From Furfurilactobacillus milii (lineage in GTDB: Bacteria > Bacillota > Bacilli > Lactobacillales > Lactobacillaceae): a stretch of DNA of 64,000 nucleotides. Location: positions 275,917 to 339,916 of the forward strand of contig NZ_WEZT01000005.1 in assembly GCF_009863985.1 (NCBI RefSeq), written 5' to 3'. Made by a program: the position numbers and the translations under genes. Each line of letters starts with the position of its first letter. The first letter of the stretch is position 1. Shown here piece by piece: positions 55,922 through 64,000 of the stretch. The notes beneath the pieces were generated by a model that did no database searches, had not been told where the DNA came from, and worked only from the letters and a program-made list of their open reading frames with translations.

Positions 55922-56329
55922 TGTAATGCGCCTCCTATTATTAAACATCTTTGCTTGACTACACAGCAAATCTACCGATATTCATAAGGAATCGCAATTA
56001 ATCATCATTCAAAAAGTGTCAGCAGACTTTTCTTTTCAAGTGACGTTGGTAACGCTGCCTTACAATCAGAGGTTAGATGAGCAAAAATTTTGAATTCACT
56101 TTTTTAAAATCGGATTGCGATATACATCTTTTTTATTGTATATGGCATAAAGTATATCAATAATCTTATGGCACGGATTTCTAAACAGCTTTAACAATTG
56201 TCAGTAACGTCACCTTTTGAGTAAGTTTATGCCGTTTGGTGGACTTTGTCGTTTATAATTAAGTATAATTATTAGTAGACTATGATATGGAAGCTCAAAC
56301 TAAACAGATAAAGTAAGGAAGTAAATCCG
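55922..56329. other. intergenic region between osmC-like gene and gtrB
   Basis: About 400 bases with no credible gene. It is AT-rich and holds divergent control regions: the ribosome binding site and upstream DNA of the OsmC gene on the left and the gtrB promoter at 56240-56269 on the right. I see no strong hairpin, repeat or riboswitch signature in the middle. Confidence 0.6.
56240..56269 (+). promoter_or_regulatory. candidate gtrB-yfhO promoter
   Basis: TGGACT (56240-56245), 18 nt, TATAAT (56264-56269), 60 nt before the gtrB start; a second TATAAT at 56254-56259 lacks a good -35. Confidence 0.5.
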
Positions 56330-57277
56330 TTGTCAAAACAAGTCATCTCAATTATTGTTCCTTGTTACAATGAGGAACCAACAATTCCACTATTCTATCC
56401 GGCAGTTCAAAAAGTTTTTGTCAAACTACGCGAACAGTTTCCAGGCTTCGAACCTGAGTATTGGTTCATTAATGATGGATCAACGGATAACACATTAACT
56501 GAATTGCGCAAATTGCAACAACAAGATGTTGATCATGTTCATTATGTCTCGTTTTCTCGTAACTTCGGAAAAGAATCTGCACTTTATGCTGGTCTACAAC
56601 ATGCTACTGGTGATTTTGTTGCCGTCATGGATGTTGATTTGCAAGATCCTCCTGAATTACTCATCCAAATGGTTTCCGGCATTCAAAATGAACATTATGA
56701 CATTGTCGGATCTCGTCGTGTCACACGTAAAGGCGAACCACCAATTCGCTCTTTCTTCAGTCGCGCATTCTATCGCGTCATCAATTGGATTTCCCAAACG
56801 CACATTGTTGAAGGTGCAAGAGATTATCGCCTAATGACGCGCCAAGTGGTCGATGCCATCTTATCAATGGCCGAAGTCAACCGTTTTTCTAAAGGAATTT
56901 TCAGCTGGGTTGGCTTTAAAACAAAGTACATCGAATTCGAAAACCAGGATCGAGTTGCTGGTGACACGCATTGGTCATTCTTTCAATTATTTAGCTATTC
57001 TCTAGAAGGTATCATTGATTTCTCTGATGCGCCCTTATCCATTGCTTCGTATACAGGGTTCTTATCTTTCGTGGCCGCCTTTTTCGCGCTAATCTTCATC
57101 GTAATTCGTGCACTTATTTATGGTGATCACACCGCTGGTTGGCCATCACTTGTATGTATCATCCTTTTGATCGGCGGGCTTCAATTATTCTGCCTAGGAA
57201 TTTTAGGTAAGTATGTTGGTCGACTCTATTTAGAGAGCAAGCACCGTCCAATCTACATCGTTAAGGAGGAAAAGTAA
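56330..57277 (+). CDS. GtrB/CsbB-type polyprenyl-phosphate glycosyltransferase
   Basis: Membrane GT2 enzyme that loads a sugar onto undecaprenyl phosphate. GT2 domain (about 1-210) with ISIIVPCYNEEPTIP at the start and the DxD region VMDVDLQDPPELL near 105; two C-terminal membrane segments (about 233-256 and 268-292). It starts with TTG 56330, with AAGGAAGT upstream. Its stop is followed directly by the second yfhO; the pair matches the CsbB-YfhO module that decorates lipoteichoic acid. The sugar (GlcNAc, glucose or other) is unknown. Confidence 0.92.
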   Translation: MSKQVISIIVPCYNEEPTIPLFYPAVQKVFVKLREQFPGFEPEYWFINDGSTDNTLTELRKLQQQDVDHVHYVSFSRNFGKESALYAGLQHATGDFVAVMDVDLQDPPELLIQMVSGIQNEHYDIVGSRRVTRKGEPPIRSFFSRAFYRVINWISQTHIVEGARDYRLMTRQVVDAILSMAEVNRFSKGIFSWVGFKTKYIEFENQDRVAGDTHWSFFQLFSYSLEGIIDFSDAPLSIASYTGFLSFVAAFFALIFIVIRALIYGDHTAGWPSLVCIILLIGGLQLFCLGILGKYVGRLYLESKHRPIYIVKEEK

Positions 57278-57278
57278 G

Positions 57279-59915
57279 ATTCCAAGTCAATATCCGCAAT
57301 CGTCCAAACCTGAAATTCCTCAAACTATGAATCAGTACGGCCGTCAACGTTTTCAATACGATATGACGGCTTTTGTCGTTCCAATGATACTTGTTGGTTT
57401 AGTATTTTGGACACTAGGCATTACGCCATTCGGCAGTCATAACCTCCTAATAAGCGACATGGGGGCACAGTATGTTGCTTGGTTAACACAATTTCGACAT
57501 GCAATTACGACCGGCCAATTCTCGTTTTATTCGTTTAGTCTATCTCTGGGCGATAATGCTTTTCCGTTAGTTGCCTACTACATGTTAAGCCCGTTTAATC
57601 TACTGTTGTTCTTCTTTCCGGCCAATCAAGTGCCGCTGGCAATAACTTTCATCATCTTATTAAAAGTTGGCACTATCGGCTTTAGTATGAGTTATTATTT
57701 GCGCCGCGTGTACCATAATACCAACTGGCAAAATCTTATTTTTTCAACAGTCTTTAGTCTTAGCGGTTTTGTCGCTACTTACTTTTATGACATTATGTGG
57801 TTGGACGCTCTTATTTTACTGCCGCTGGTTATTCTGGGTCTTCGCCGATTAGTTAACAACAAAGGCACGGTCCTTTACTTCTTTGCATTGTGGGCTACGA
57901 TCGTCACTAACTATTATTTAGGCTACATGACTTGCCTGTTCGCGCTGACCTATTTTGTTTACTTTACATTTGATCAGCAAACAGAAAAACAATCGTGGAA
58001 ACAATGGTGGCATCACAACGCTCAAGCAATCAAACGATTTTTGATTACCTCTGTCTTAAGTGGTTTAAGTACCCTATTCGTCCTGATACCTACACTATTG
58101 GGCATGCTTAAAACGAGTAAACAGAGTCTATCGTGGCAGGCCTTCCTGCCTACGCCTCAGTTCGGCTTAGATGGTTTCGCACAGCTTGGCCTAAACGCAG
58201 CCGATTATCCACAACGCCTAGAACATGATCCCAGCATCTTTGTCGGCAGTTTTGCACTGTTACTTGTACTTTTATTTTTCCTAAATAAGACCATTACCAA
58301 TCATCACAAACGAACAACCGGTACTTTACTGGCCTTTCTTGGACTCAGTATGTTTTTGACACTGTTCAACACTATTTGGCACATGATGCAACAGCCGAAC
58401 GGATTTCCCTTTCGTGACGCCTACTTTTTCACATTTATCGTTGTGATTAGTGCATACGAAGCGTGGCAAACAGGCGCTTTCAAACAAACCAGGTTAGTGA
58501 TGCGTGCGGCGTTGATTGCGATAGTGCTGCTAGCCATCGGTTATCTGACAGCCATGATTGTGCAACCGATCGTGCGACGATGGGATGATTTGGCGAACTT
58601 TTATGTCAGTCCTAGGTACTGGTTGATTGCAACAGGATTTATTATCTGTATTGCCGCCTTACTCATCTTATATAACACCCAGCATTGGCACCGTTTAGCC
58701 CTTTCTGGTATTGTTCTTGTCACTGTATTTGAGTTGTCCGCAAACTTCTATTTCGGTCTTAAACCTGCTCAATTTGGCAATCAAACCATTTATCAAAAGA
58801 ATTTCACGATTGAAAAAAACTATTTCAACAAAATCAGACGTGCTAGTCATGCCTTTTATCGAGTCGACAACAGCAACTCATTAATTAATGCTGCATTTGG
58901 AGAGACGTATAACAATTACAATGACCCGCTGCTCTTCAATAGTCATGGTATAGATTTATACAGTTCAACGTTAAATGAATCAACGCGGGTTATGTTAAAT
59001 CGACTTGGTTTTTATAGTAAAAATGAGCGTCGAATCAGCTCTGAAGGTAGTACTCACCTGACCAATGCACTATTTGCAGTGAAATATCAGTTACAGATGA
59101 CACCCCATGACTATGATCTTATTGTCCACGACCATGCACTGCCGCTAGGATTTGCCGTGAATGATGACTTATTGAACGTCAAACTTAAGGGTGGCGTGGC
59201 CTTAGAAAATCAAAATAACGTTTGGCAGGCCATCACCGGCCGTAACATACGTTATTTTAAATCAGTTAATGTCCGGCGCACGGGCTATGAATATAAAAAC
59301 AAACAGTACCGCTACCAGTTAATCATCAGACCAACCGCCACCGGTACATTGTATGCCTATTTTCCTAATGTTAGCGTGGCAAACGCCAATATTCACGTCA
59401 ACGGAACTAAGAAAACAACACGGTTAGATGTGAGCACACAAGCGGTATTATCATTAGGAAATTTCAAAAAAGGTGAACGTGTCCATATCAATTTAACTAG
59501 TAAAACGCCTCTAACACATCTTGCACAGTCGTTGCAGACACTGGACCAACAATCCTTTAATCAGTCCCTGAGTGACCTTCATAAATCGACATTCAAACTT
59601 GATCAAGACTGGCGGCCAGATCACTTGCAAGGTACGATAACAGCTACCAAGAAGAAACCCTTGTTATTCCTGAGCATTCCTAAAGACAATGGTTGGCATG
59701 CTTATGTTGATGGCAAACAGGTATCAATTGACAAAGTTGTTGGCAATCTCAGCGCTATAAAGTTGACGCCAGGCGTACATCGCATACGTTTAACCTACCG
59801 GGCGCCTGGTTTTCGTTTAGGGCTCATCATCAGCCTCGTAAGTTTTGCCAGCTACCTCTTATTCTTGTGGCTACGTTTTCGTAAAAGAAGCGCATCAGTC
59901 GAAACAATCAATTAA
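57279..59915 (+). CDS. YfhO-family membrane protein paired with GtrB; probable AUU start
   Basis: Predicted extracytoplasmic glycosyl-transfer protein. ATG 57327 gives 862 residues, but has no ribosome binding site. The same frame is open upstream to an ATT at 57279 that lies 9 nt after an AAGGAGG (57263-57269), so I favour that start (878 residues, MPSQYPQSSKPEIPQTMNQY). About twelve membrane segments, a large exterior domain and a final segment near the end; ISDMGAQYVAWLTQF carries the family Asp. Paralogue of the protein at 28729-31368. It overlaps nothing but follows gtrB by one base from the stop. Confidence 0.85.
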   Translation: MPSQYPQSSKPEIPQTMNQYGRQRFQYDMTAFVVPMILVGLVFWTLGITPFGSHNLLISDMGAQYVAWLTQFRHAITTGQFSFYSFSLSLGDNAFPLVAYYMLSPFNLLLFFFPANQVPLAITFIILLKVGTIGFSMSYYLRRVYHNTNWQNLIFSTVFSLSGFVATYFYDIMWLDALILLPLVILGLRRLVNNKGTVLYFFALWATIVTNYYLGYMTCLFALTYFVYFTFDQQTEKQSWKQWWHHNAQAIKRFLITSVLSGLSTLFVLIPTLLGMLKTSKQSLSWQAFLPTPQFGLDGFAQLGLNAADYPQRLEHDPSIFVGSFALLLVLLFFLNKTITNHHKRTTGTLLAFLGLSMFLTLFNTIWHMMQQPNGFPFRDAYFFTFIVVISAYEAWQTGAFKQTRLVMRAALIAIVLLAIGYLTAMIVQPIVRRWDDLANFYVSPRYWLIATGFIICIAALLILYNTQHWHRLALSGIVLVTVFELSANFYFGLKPAQFGNQTIYQKNFTIEKNYFNKIRRASHAFYRVDNSNSLINAAFGETYNNYNDPLLFNSHGIDLYSSTLNESTRVMLNRLGFYSKNERRISSEGSTHLTNALFAVKYQLQMTPHDYDLIVHDHALPLGFAVNDDLLNVKLKGGVALENQNNVWQAITGRNIRYFKSVNVRRTGYEYKNKQYRYQLIIRPTATGTLYAYFPNVSVANANIHVNGTKKTTRLDVSTQAVLSLGNFKKGERVHINLTSKTPLTHLAQSLQTLDQQSFNQSLSDLHKSTFKLDQDWRPDHLQGTITATKKKPLLFLSIPKDNGWHAYVDGKQVSIDKVVGNLSAIKLTPGVHRIRLTYRAPGFRLGLIISLVSFASYLLFLWLRFRKRSASVETIN

Positions 59916-59946
59916 TAGGTCAAATTCACAATAAACAACACTCATT

Positions 59947-59997
59947 AAAAAAACATCGCTAAGCAGACAAATTGCGTTTGCTTAGCGATGTTTTTTA
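59947..59997. terminator. bidirectional terminator
   Basis: AAAAAACATCGCTAAGCA pairs with TGCTTAGCGATGTTTTTT around about 14 nt, after the second yfhO and facing the 73-aa gene. Confidence 0.85.
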
Positions 59998-60003
59998 ACA
60001 TGA

Positions 60004-60225
60004 TTAACGTGTTGTAAGGTACGTATATGTTTGATCTTCATTTTGTTTAAACGTGAACTCATGATCACGATGATCGTTAGCGCGCCATTTCGACACTTCA
60101 TAGTGCGTCGTAGTAGACATTTGCAATCTATTCACCACAGCCTCAATCAAATATTGATCATCCGTGTAGGTTCCGCGTAAAATGTTCTTCAACTCAGTTA
60201 AAAAAGTTTCTGCATTTGTAATCAC
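60004..60225 (-). CDS. small hypothetical protein, 73 aa
   Basis: Unrecognised soluble protein, helix-rich at first (NAETFLTELKNILRG, IEAVVNRLQM) then beta-like (EVSKWRANDHRDHEFTF). Start GTG 60225 is chosen because AAGGAG lies 9 nt before it, whereas the longer frame begins upstream of that signal. A terminator follows immediately. Function unknown. Confidence 0.6.
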   Translation of the reverse strand: MITNAETFLTELKNILRGTYTDDQYLIEAVVNRLQMSTTTHYEVSKWRANDHRDHEFTFKQNEDQTYTYLTTR

Positions 60226-60487
60226 GTGCAATCGCTCCTTTTTAGTCATTGGCAATAGGATACAGATTTCACACGTCAATGTCCATTAAAATTTTGATTA
60301 AATCACTCAGTTTGTCATTTTGTTGCCAAACAAAATTTCAGGGTAATATATTTAGTTCGCAAAGTAATCCTCTTCACCCCATTCATTAACTGACACTTGT
60401 TTTAAAACAAGTATTTTTACCAGCAATAAATTCAAATTTTGGCTACAATATGCCTATTAAACTTAAAAAAGATAAAGAGGCGCAAAC

Positions 60488-61171
60488 ATGAAAAACGTAC
60501 GTCAGCCGATTTATGAAACCCTCCTGATTGGCACTTTATTGGCAGGTGTCGGTGGCTACCTGGACGCTTACACCTATATTCTTCACAACGAAGTGTTCGC
60601 CAGTCTTCAATCAGGGAATGTTATCTTACTGGGATTAAATTTAGCCAACGGTCATTTTGCTAAAGCAATCACATACATTATTCCAATCTTCTGCTTCACA
60701 CTGGGTGCTGGGTTAGCTAACTTGGTGGAACAATTTTTTCACCGTCCCGGAGCCGTGATTTGGCAGGAGCTTAGTATCATTGCCGAATTAGTTGGTATTT
60801 TAATAATCGATCTGTTTATTGGCTTTATCCCCGGTTCATTTATCACTAGTAGTCTATCCTTATTTGCTGCCTTTCAGGTTCATACATTTCGGGTCATGAA
60901 TAATCATCCGTACAATACAACCATGACCACTGGTAACTTGCGAACTGTCGGTGCAGCTTCGTTAAATTTGCTTTTCCGCCGCGGCAAACTAACCACTAAC
61001 TGGCTTTTATTAAGAGATAGTTTTTGGGTGGCCGCTAGTTTTGGCATTGGCGCTTTCATTTCCACTAAACTAACAAATGCTATCGGACCGCAGGCATTGC
61101 TAGGCAGCGTCTTGATTCTAATTGTTGTACTCATTTTAATGATTTGGGATCAACGCGGTGGGACTGCATGA
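60488..61171 (+). CDS. YoaK/DUF1275-family membrane protein
   Basis: 227-residue protein with six membrane segments. GVGGYLDAYTYILHNEVFASLQSGNV is the family hallmark, and TTGNLRTVG the second. The family is found in many Firmicutes and proteobacteria without an assigned substrate. AAAGAGG precedes ATG 60488. Transcribed alone. Confidence 0.9.
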   Translation: MKNVRQPIYETLLIGTLLAGVGGYLDAYTYILHNEVFASLQSGNVILLGLNLANGHFAKAITYIIPIFCFTLGAGLANLVEQFFHRPGAVIWQELSIIAELVGILIIDLFIGFIPGSFITSSLSLFAAFQVHTFRVMNNHPYNTTMTTGNLRTVGAASLNLLFRRGKLTTNWLLLRDSFWVAASFGIGAFISTKLTNAIGPQALLGSVLILIVVLILMIWDQRGGTA

Positions 61172-61308
61172 ACGAGATTGGAACAAAACACCTCAGCTTG
61201 AATCTTAGCGCAACGGCAACAAGCCATTTTTCTTCAACTGCCAAGGTTCGCACGGATTAAAAATTTGCCACAAATGCGAGACATAACACTACGTTTTGCT
61301 CATCTAAC

Positions 61309-61358
61309 ATAAAAAATGATGTTCACGGGAGAAATCACCCATGAACATCATTTTTATG
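61309..61358. terminator. bidirectional terminator
   Basis: ATAAAAAATGATGTTCA and CGGG pair with CCCATGAACATCATTTTTAT around a short loop, after the deoxyribosyltransferase gene on the minus strand and beyond yoaK on the plus strand. Confidence 0.8.
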
Positions 61359-61397
61359 ACACCTGAGAAAGCCAAATCGTGTTGTGTCTCGCTTTCT

Positions 61398-61874
61398 TTA
61401 AAAGATTTTCATATCTGTATATTTTGTTGGCAGATTATTAAAATCATATGTGGCAAGTCCCTGTTTAATCTTGTCCCCGGTATACATTGCCGTCAGTGAA
61501 CGCACAAGCATCAGGTTAAGCTCGTTTTCTGGGTGAAATTGAACCATGATTACTGGAATGTGCCAAGCCCAGGCAGCACCTATTTCAAAAATGGTACCAG
61601 CATCAGGTTCAAGATTTTGCTCTTCATATTTATAATCTAAAATCGCAACAACGACATCGGCACGTTTGACCTGACGCATGTCGCTTGCAAAGACAGAATC
61701 TTGCCATTCAAATGAGCCAAATTCTAGACTTTCTTCTTGGTGTTCTTGTGGAATAAAAATACCATCTGCATCAATTGTTTTATTTTGACGTAATGATGTC
61801 ACCACAGTATCAATACGATCCCGTTGTTCATCAGTGAAAAACGGACTAGCAAGGTAAACACGGTTTTTATACAT
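61398..61874 (-). CDS. nucleoside 2-deoxyribosyltransferase
   Basis: Swaps bases between 2'-deoxynucleosides in salvage, an enzyme typical of lactobacilli that need deoxynucleosides. VYLASPFFTDEQRDRID at the start, VVAILDYKYEEQNLEPDAGT and the catalytic Glu in FEIGAAWAW (near 99), and NLMLVRSL near the end. ATG 61874 gives 158 residues, the family length, with AGGAAG 7 nt upstream. Type I or II cannot be decided. Confidence 0.93.
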   Translation of the reverse strand: MYKNRVYLASPFFTDEQRDRIDTVVTSLRQNKTIDADGIFIPQEHQEESLEFGSFEWQDSVFASDMRQVKRADVVVAILDYKYEEQNLEPDAGTIFEIGAAWAWHIPVIMVQFHPENELNLMLVRSLTAMYTGDKIKQGLATYDFNNLPTKYTDMKIF

Positions 61875-62109
61875 GAAAAATCTTCCTTTCCTAAACGGCA
61901 ATATTACGCTATTATACCGGATTCTGTTTGAAAATGGACGATGAAATATGAATCATTTTTATTGCTGAATTGAAAACGGCTTCATTTTTTCAGCAGCATG
62001 ACTTTACCTCTGTCTCGACAATGCTATACTTTAATTGTTAACAACGTAAATAGTTAACTGTCCAACCCTGACGACATTAAAAGCTGACTAATTGTGTGGA
62101 GGGATTTTC

Positions 62110-62307
62110 ATGGATAAAGATGAGATTATGGACAAGGCTAAAGATCTTGTGAGCGGCGGCAATATCGACGACGCAAAGTCATTTATCGAAGATCACAAGG
62201 ACGACCTTGGCGACTACTATGACCAAGCTAAAGACTTGCTTGGCGGTGGCGCTTCCGGCATCATGGATAAGCTTGGCGGCTTGTTTGGTGCCAACAACGA
62301 CAATTAG
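62110..62307 (+). CDS. small acidic protein, 65 aa
   Basis: Unrecognised. The product is rich in Asp, Lys and Gly with two similar amphipathic helices (MDKAKDLVSGG and YDQAKDLLGGG), ending GIMDKLGGLFGANNDN. The GG-containing helices look like short self-repeats. GGAGGG precedes ATG 62110; a TATACT -10 lies near 62022 and a terminator follows, so it is a complete small transcription unit. Highly biased toward Asp and Lys, suggesting an abundant soluble protein, but that is inference. Confidence 0.75.
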   Translation: MDKDEIMDKAKDLVSGGNIDDAKSFIEDHKDDLGDYYDQAKDLLGGGASGIMDKLGGLFGANNDN

Positions 62308-62350
62308 TTACACGTCAATTTAGAATTCGAATTGGCCTTATAAGCAAAAA

Positions 62351-62394
62351 ATAGACCCGCTAATTACTAGATTAACAGTAATTAGCGGGTTCTT
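62351..62394. terminator. terminator after the 65-aa gene
   Basis: GACCCGCTAATTACT pairs with AGTAATTAGCGGGTTC around 8 nt, followed by a short T-rich stretch. Confidence 0.75.
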
Positions 62395-62440
62395 TATGCT
62401 GAATAAAAAATCAGAAAAGCAACTTGTTCAGTATTTTAAG

Positions 62441-63028
62441 TTAGGACCGCGGGTTAATCAGAATCGCTCGACAAGATAACATTTTGATCCGATCAAATGG
62501 AACATCCTGCTCGTTAATTAGACCATTATTAAGTGCAACCACATATTCAATGACTGGGGTATATGCATAAGACATCAGAACTTCAAAGGTCACTGGCACA
62601 AAAATTCCGTTTGCAACACCATTTTGGGTTAATTGTTGAATCGGTTCGTAACCTAAATATGACTCCTCAGCCGTAATCCCTAATTGTTTTAAAATCGGTG
62701 ACTGATTAAACTCACGAATTAACAGCATATTTTCAAGATGATGTTGCGCATAGCCATATACTAATGACATAAACTTATCCAATTCAGCAGTTGGATCTCC
62801 GTTAGGATCAAATGCAGTAATGACCCTGGCAACATCCGCTTTGCGATTCAAATAGAGCGCTTTTAACATGTCGTTTTTATCTTCAAAGTAAGTATAAAGT
62901 GTTCCTGAAGCAATTCCTGCTTCTTTCGCAATTTTGCTTAGCGATACGGCAGCAATACCCTCGTTCATCATAATTTGACTCGTCGCCTGAAGAATTCGTG
63001 CTCGCTTCGTTTCATCTCTACCGCGCAT
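62441..63028 (-). CDS. TetR/AcrR-family transcriptional regulator
   Basis: 195-residue repressor. The helix-turn-helix is GIAAVSLSKIAKEAGIASGTLYTYFEDKNDML (split here as GIAAVSLSKIAKEAG and IASGTLYTYFEDK, about 25-60). The C-terminal half is helical. ATG 63028 overlaps the hydrolase stop (TAATG) and has GGGGAGA upstream, so the pair is coupled and the regulator may control the hydrolase. Confidence 0.9.
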   Translation of the reverse strand: MRGRDETKRARILQATSQIMMNEGIAAVSLSKIAKEAGIASGTLYTYFEDKNDMLKALYLNRKADVARVITAFDPNGDPTAELDKFMSLVYGYAQHHLENMLLIREFNQSPILKQLGITAEESYLGYEPIQQLTQNGVANGIFVPVTFEVLMSYAYTPVIEYVVALNNGLINEQDVPFDRIKMLSCRAILINPRS

Positions 63029-63936
63029 TAAAACGTCTCCCCTACATGTTGTTTGATAAACTGCCAAGCCGCTTGACGTGTCTCAACCGCTTCTGGCAAC
63101 TTAGGTTCCCAATTAAATCCATGCCACATTCCTTCCCGGATAACTGCAGTTACCTCGACATCAGCGTGACGCAACTTTTCGTTAAAACGAGCGACATTGC
63201 TGAGCATTATATCACGAGTGCCAGTGCTCATAAAAGTCGTGGGGAACCAGTCACCAACCTCCCCGTACATTGGAGAAACGATTGGACTCTTCGGATCATT
63301 AGCTCCAATATACGCTTTTGCCAAACGAAGCGCCATTTTGGCTGAACCAACATCACGTTTTTCGTTAAAAATCGACGAATCTCCATTACCAGAGATATCC
63401 AACGCTGGACAAAATAGTACCATTGCTGCCGGCAAACGTAGGCCTTGCGCATGAGCCTGTTCGACCACTGCCGCCGCGATGCCTGAACCTGCTGAACTCC
63501 CCATCATCACAATCGGACGATTTCCAACGGCCTCTATTAAACCGCGATAAAAACTGAGCACTTGACTAACGATTTGCGGAGCCTGTGCCTCAGGAGCTAA
63601 GTCATAATCGACCGAATAAACTGGCAACGATGTTTCGGTTGCAGCTAACAAAGCTGTTCGTTCACGGGCCGTCCCCATAATAAAACCACCGCCATGAATA
63701 TTCAGAATAACTGGGCCATCTTCGTTAACACCAGCTTCGGTTATCCTGAGACCAGTAACGTCATTCAGTGCCAGTGGCGTTGTTGTTAAATTTCCATCCT
63801 TGATAAGACTCTGTTCAATAGGATCTTCACCAGACTGAAACTGTGTACGAATTCGGTTAATGAGGCGTGGCGTAATTTTAATGAACCCCGGTAAATTGAA
63901 ATGGCAAATTCTATAATTAATCCGAACAAAAAAAAA
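63028..63936 (-). CDS. alpha/beta hydrolase (HSL/Aes-type esterase) with altered 5' end
   Basis: Esterase-like hydrolase with oxyanion motif HGGGFIMG (near 86), nucleophile in MMGSSAGSGIAAA (near 149), and late His in GMWHGFNWEP (near 288), the hormone-sensitive lipase group. The body is intact, but the first dozen residues (LWAFFFFVRINYRICH) come from a 12-T run and an IS30-like terminal repeat; no ribosome binding site or ATG is seen. Homologous-looking sequence begins near LPGFIKITPRL. The functional start is therefore unclear; the TTG at about 63951 and internal codons are possible. Confidence 0.75.
   Translation of the reverse strand, partial: FFFVRINYRICHFNLPGFIKITPRLINRIRTQFQSGEDPIEQSLIKDGNLTTTPLALNDVTGLRITEAGVNEDGPVILNIHGGGFIMGTARERTALLAATETSLPVYSVDYDLAPEAQAPQIVSQVLSFYRGLIEAVGNRPIVMMGSSAGSGIAAAVVEQAHAQGLRLPAAMVLFCPALDISGNGDSSIFNEKRDVGSAKMALRLAKAYIGANDPKSPIVSPMYGEVGDWFPTTFMSTGTRDIMLSNVARFNEKLRHADVEVTAVIREGMWHGFNWEPKLPEAVETRQAAWQFIKQHVGETF
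63902..63927 (+). repeat. solitary IS30-type terminal inverted repeat
   Basis: 26 bp that match the transposase-proximal repeat of the broken IS30 element (15793-15818, inverted) at 22 of 26 positions, including the whole inner block TTAATCCGAAC. The DNA inward of it (12 A then GGCCC) does not match the element, and no second repeat is visible before the window ends. Confidence 0.65.
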
Positions 63937-63988
63937 AAAGGCCCAAAGCAATCTCTTACAATGATAGTAGTTAATCCCAACCAGCTAT

Positions 63989-63994
63989 AAGGAG
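63989..63994 (+). promoter_or_regulatory. ribosome binding site of a plus-strand gene beyond the window
   Basis: AAGGAG followed by TGATTA ends the window; with normal spacing a plus-strand start codon would fall just past 64000. Confidence 0.5.
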
Positions 63995-64000
63995 TGATTA

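Noticed and set aside
56254..56259. TATAAT as an independent gtrB promoter
   Set aside because: No acceptable -35 at 16-18 nt; the neighbouring TATAAT at 56264 has a better partner.

Overview
The window is chromosomal DNA from a low-to-mid GC Gram-positive bacterium, almost certainly a member of the Lactobacillaceae. The basis is strong AAGGAGG-type ribosome binding sites, a T-box leader on pheST, the glnR-glnA pair with a GlnR operator, the yqeG-yqeH-yhbY-nadD-yqeK-rsfS cluster, a DUF3042 gene, a C69 dipeptidase, GtrB/YfhO surface-glycosylation genes and an ISLpl1-like IS30 element. Species was not determined. Nearly everything is core housekeeping; mobile DNA is limited to one internally deleted IS30 copy and one apparent solitary IS30 end.

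Layout: 0.1-9.9 kb holds single genes and short units (rsmF-like methyltransferase, Cof-type phosphatase, small protein, EamA transporter, glpK, yitT, dipeptidase, YjeM-like transporter). 10.0-12.6 kb is the ribosome block rpsP-khpA / rimM-trmD-rplS on the minus strand. 12.7-17.1 kb is more accessory: an unusual serine/alanine-rich membrane protein, a secreted CAP-domain protein, the broken IS30, tRNA-Arg(TCT), a membrane-protein remnant and a TetR regulator. 17.2-26.4 kb carries a dimeric dUTPase, two overlapping genes of unknown function, glnA-glnR, miaA-GDPD, DUF3042, and a Bacillus yqg-like cluster (rhodanese, yqgQ, gluP, 5-formyl-THF cyclo-ligase), then rpmG. 26.5-35.7 kb carries a class B PBP, a first YfhO protein, a HesB-like protein, a FemX-like ligase, greA, udk and mltG. 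35.9-42.9 kb carries pheT-pheS with its T-box, an HxlR regulator, an HD protein, a SpoU methyltransferase, acylphosphatase and a YidC insertase. 43.2-46.5 kb has an ArlRS/CovRS-type two-component system and a TauE/SafE permease. 46.7-53.2 kb is the ribosome-assembly/NAD cluster rpmF-yceD-tmcAL-methyltransferase-rsfS-yqeK-nadD-yhbY-yqeH-yqeG. 53.2-64 kb contains an RluA synthase, hpt, OsmC, gtrB-yfhO, YoaK, a nucleoside deoxyribosyltransferase, small proteins and an alpha/beta hydrolase-TetR pair.

Cell-envelope work recurs: PBP2, MltG, FemX-like ligase, GtrB plus two YfhO proteins, YidC and the CAP protein. I found no CRISPR array, prophage, toxin-antitoxin or evident defence island. The points most worth following are a 53-nt palindrome centred on the GlnR box, a probable AUU start on the second yfhO, an IS30-like terminal repeat with a 12-A run at the 5' end of the hydrolase gene, a pair of unknown genes whose junction repeats the same coding motif, and a protein with an apparently cytoplasmic Ig-like domain. 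All starts, folds and promoter calls are read by eye from the sequence; nothing was searched against a database.
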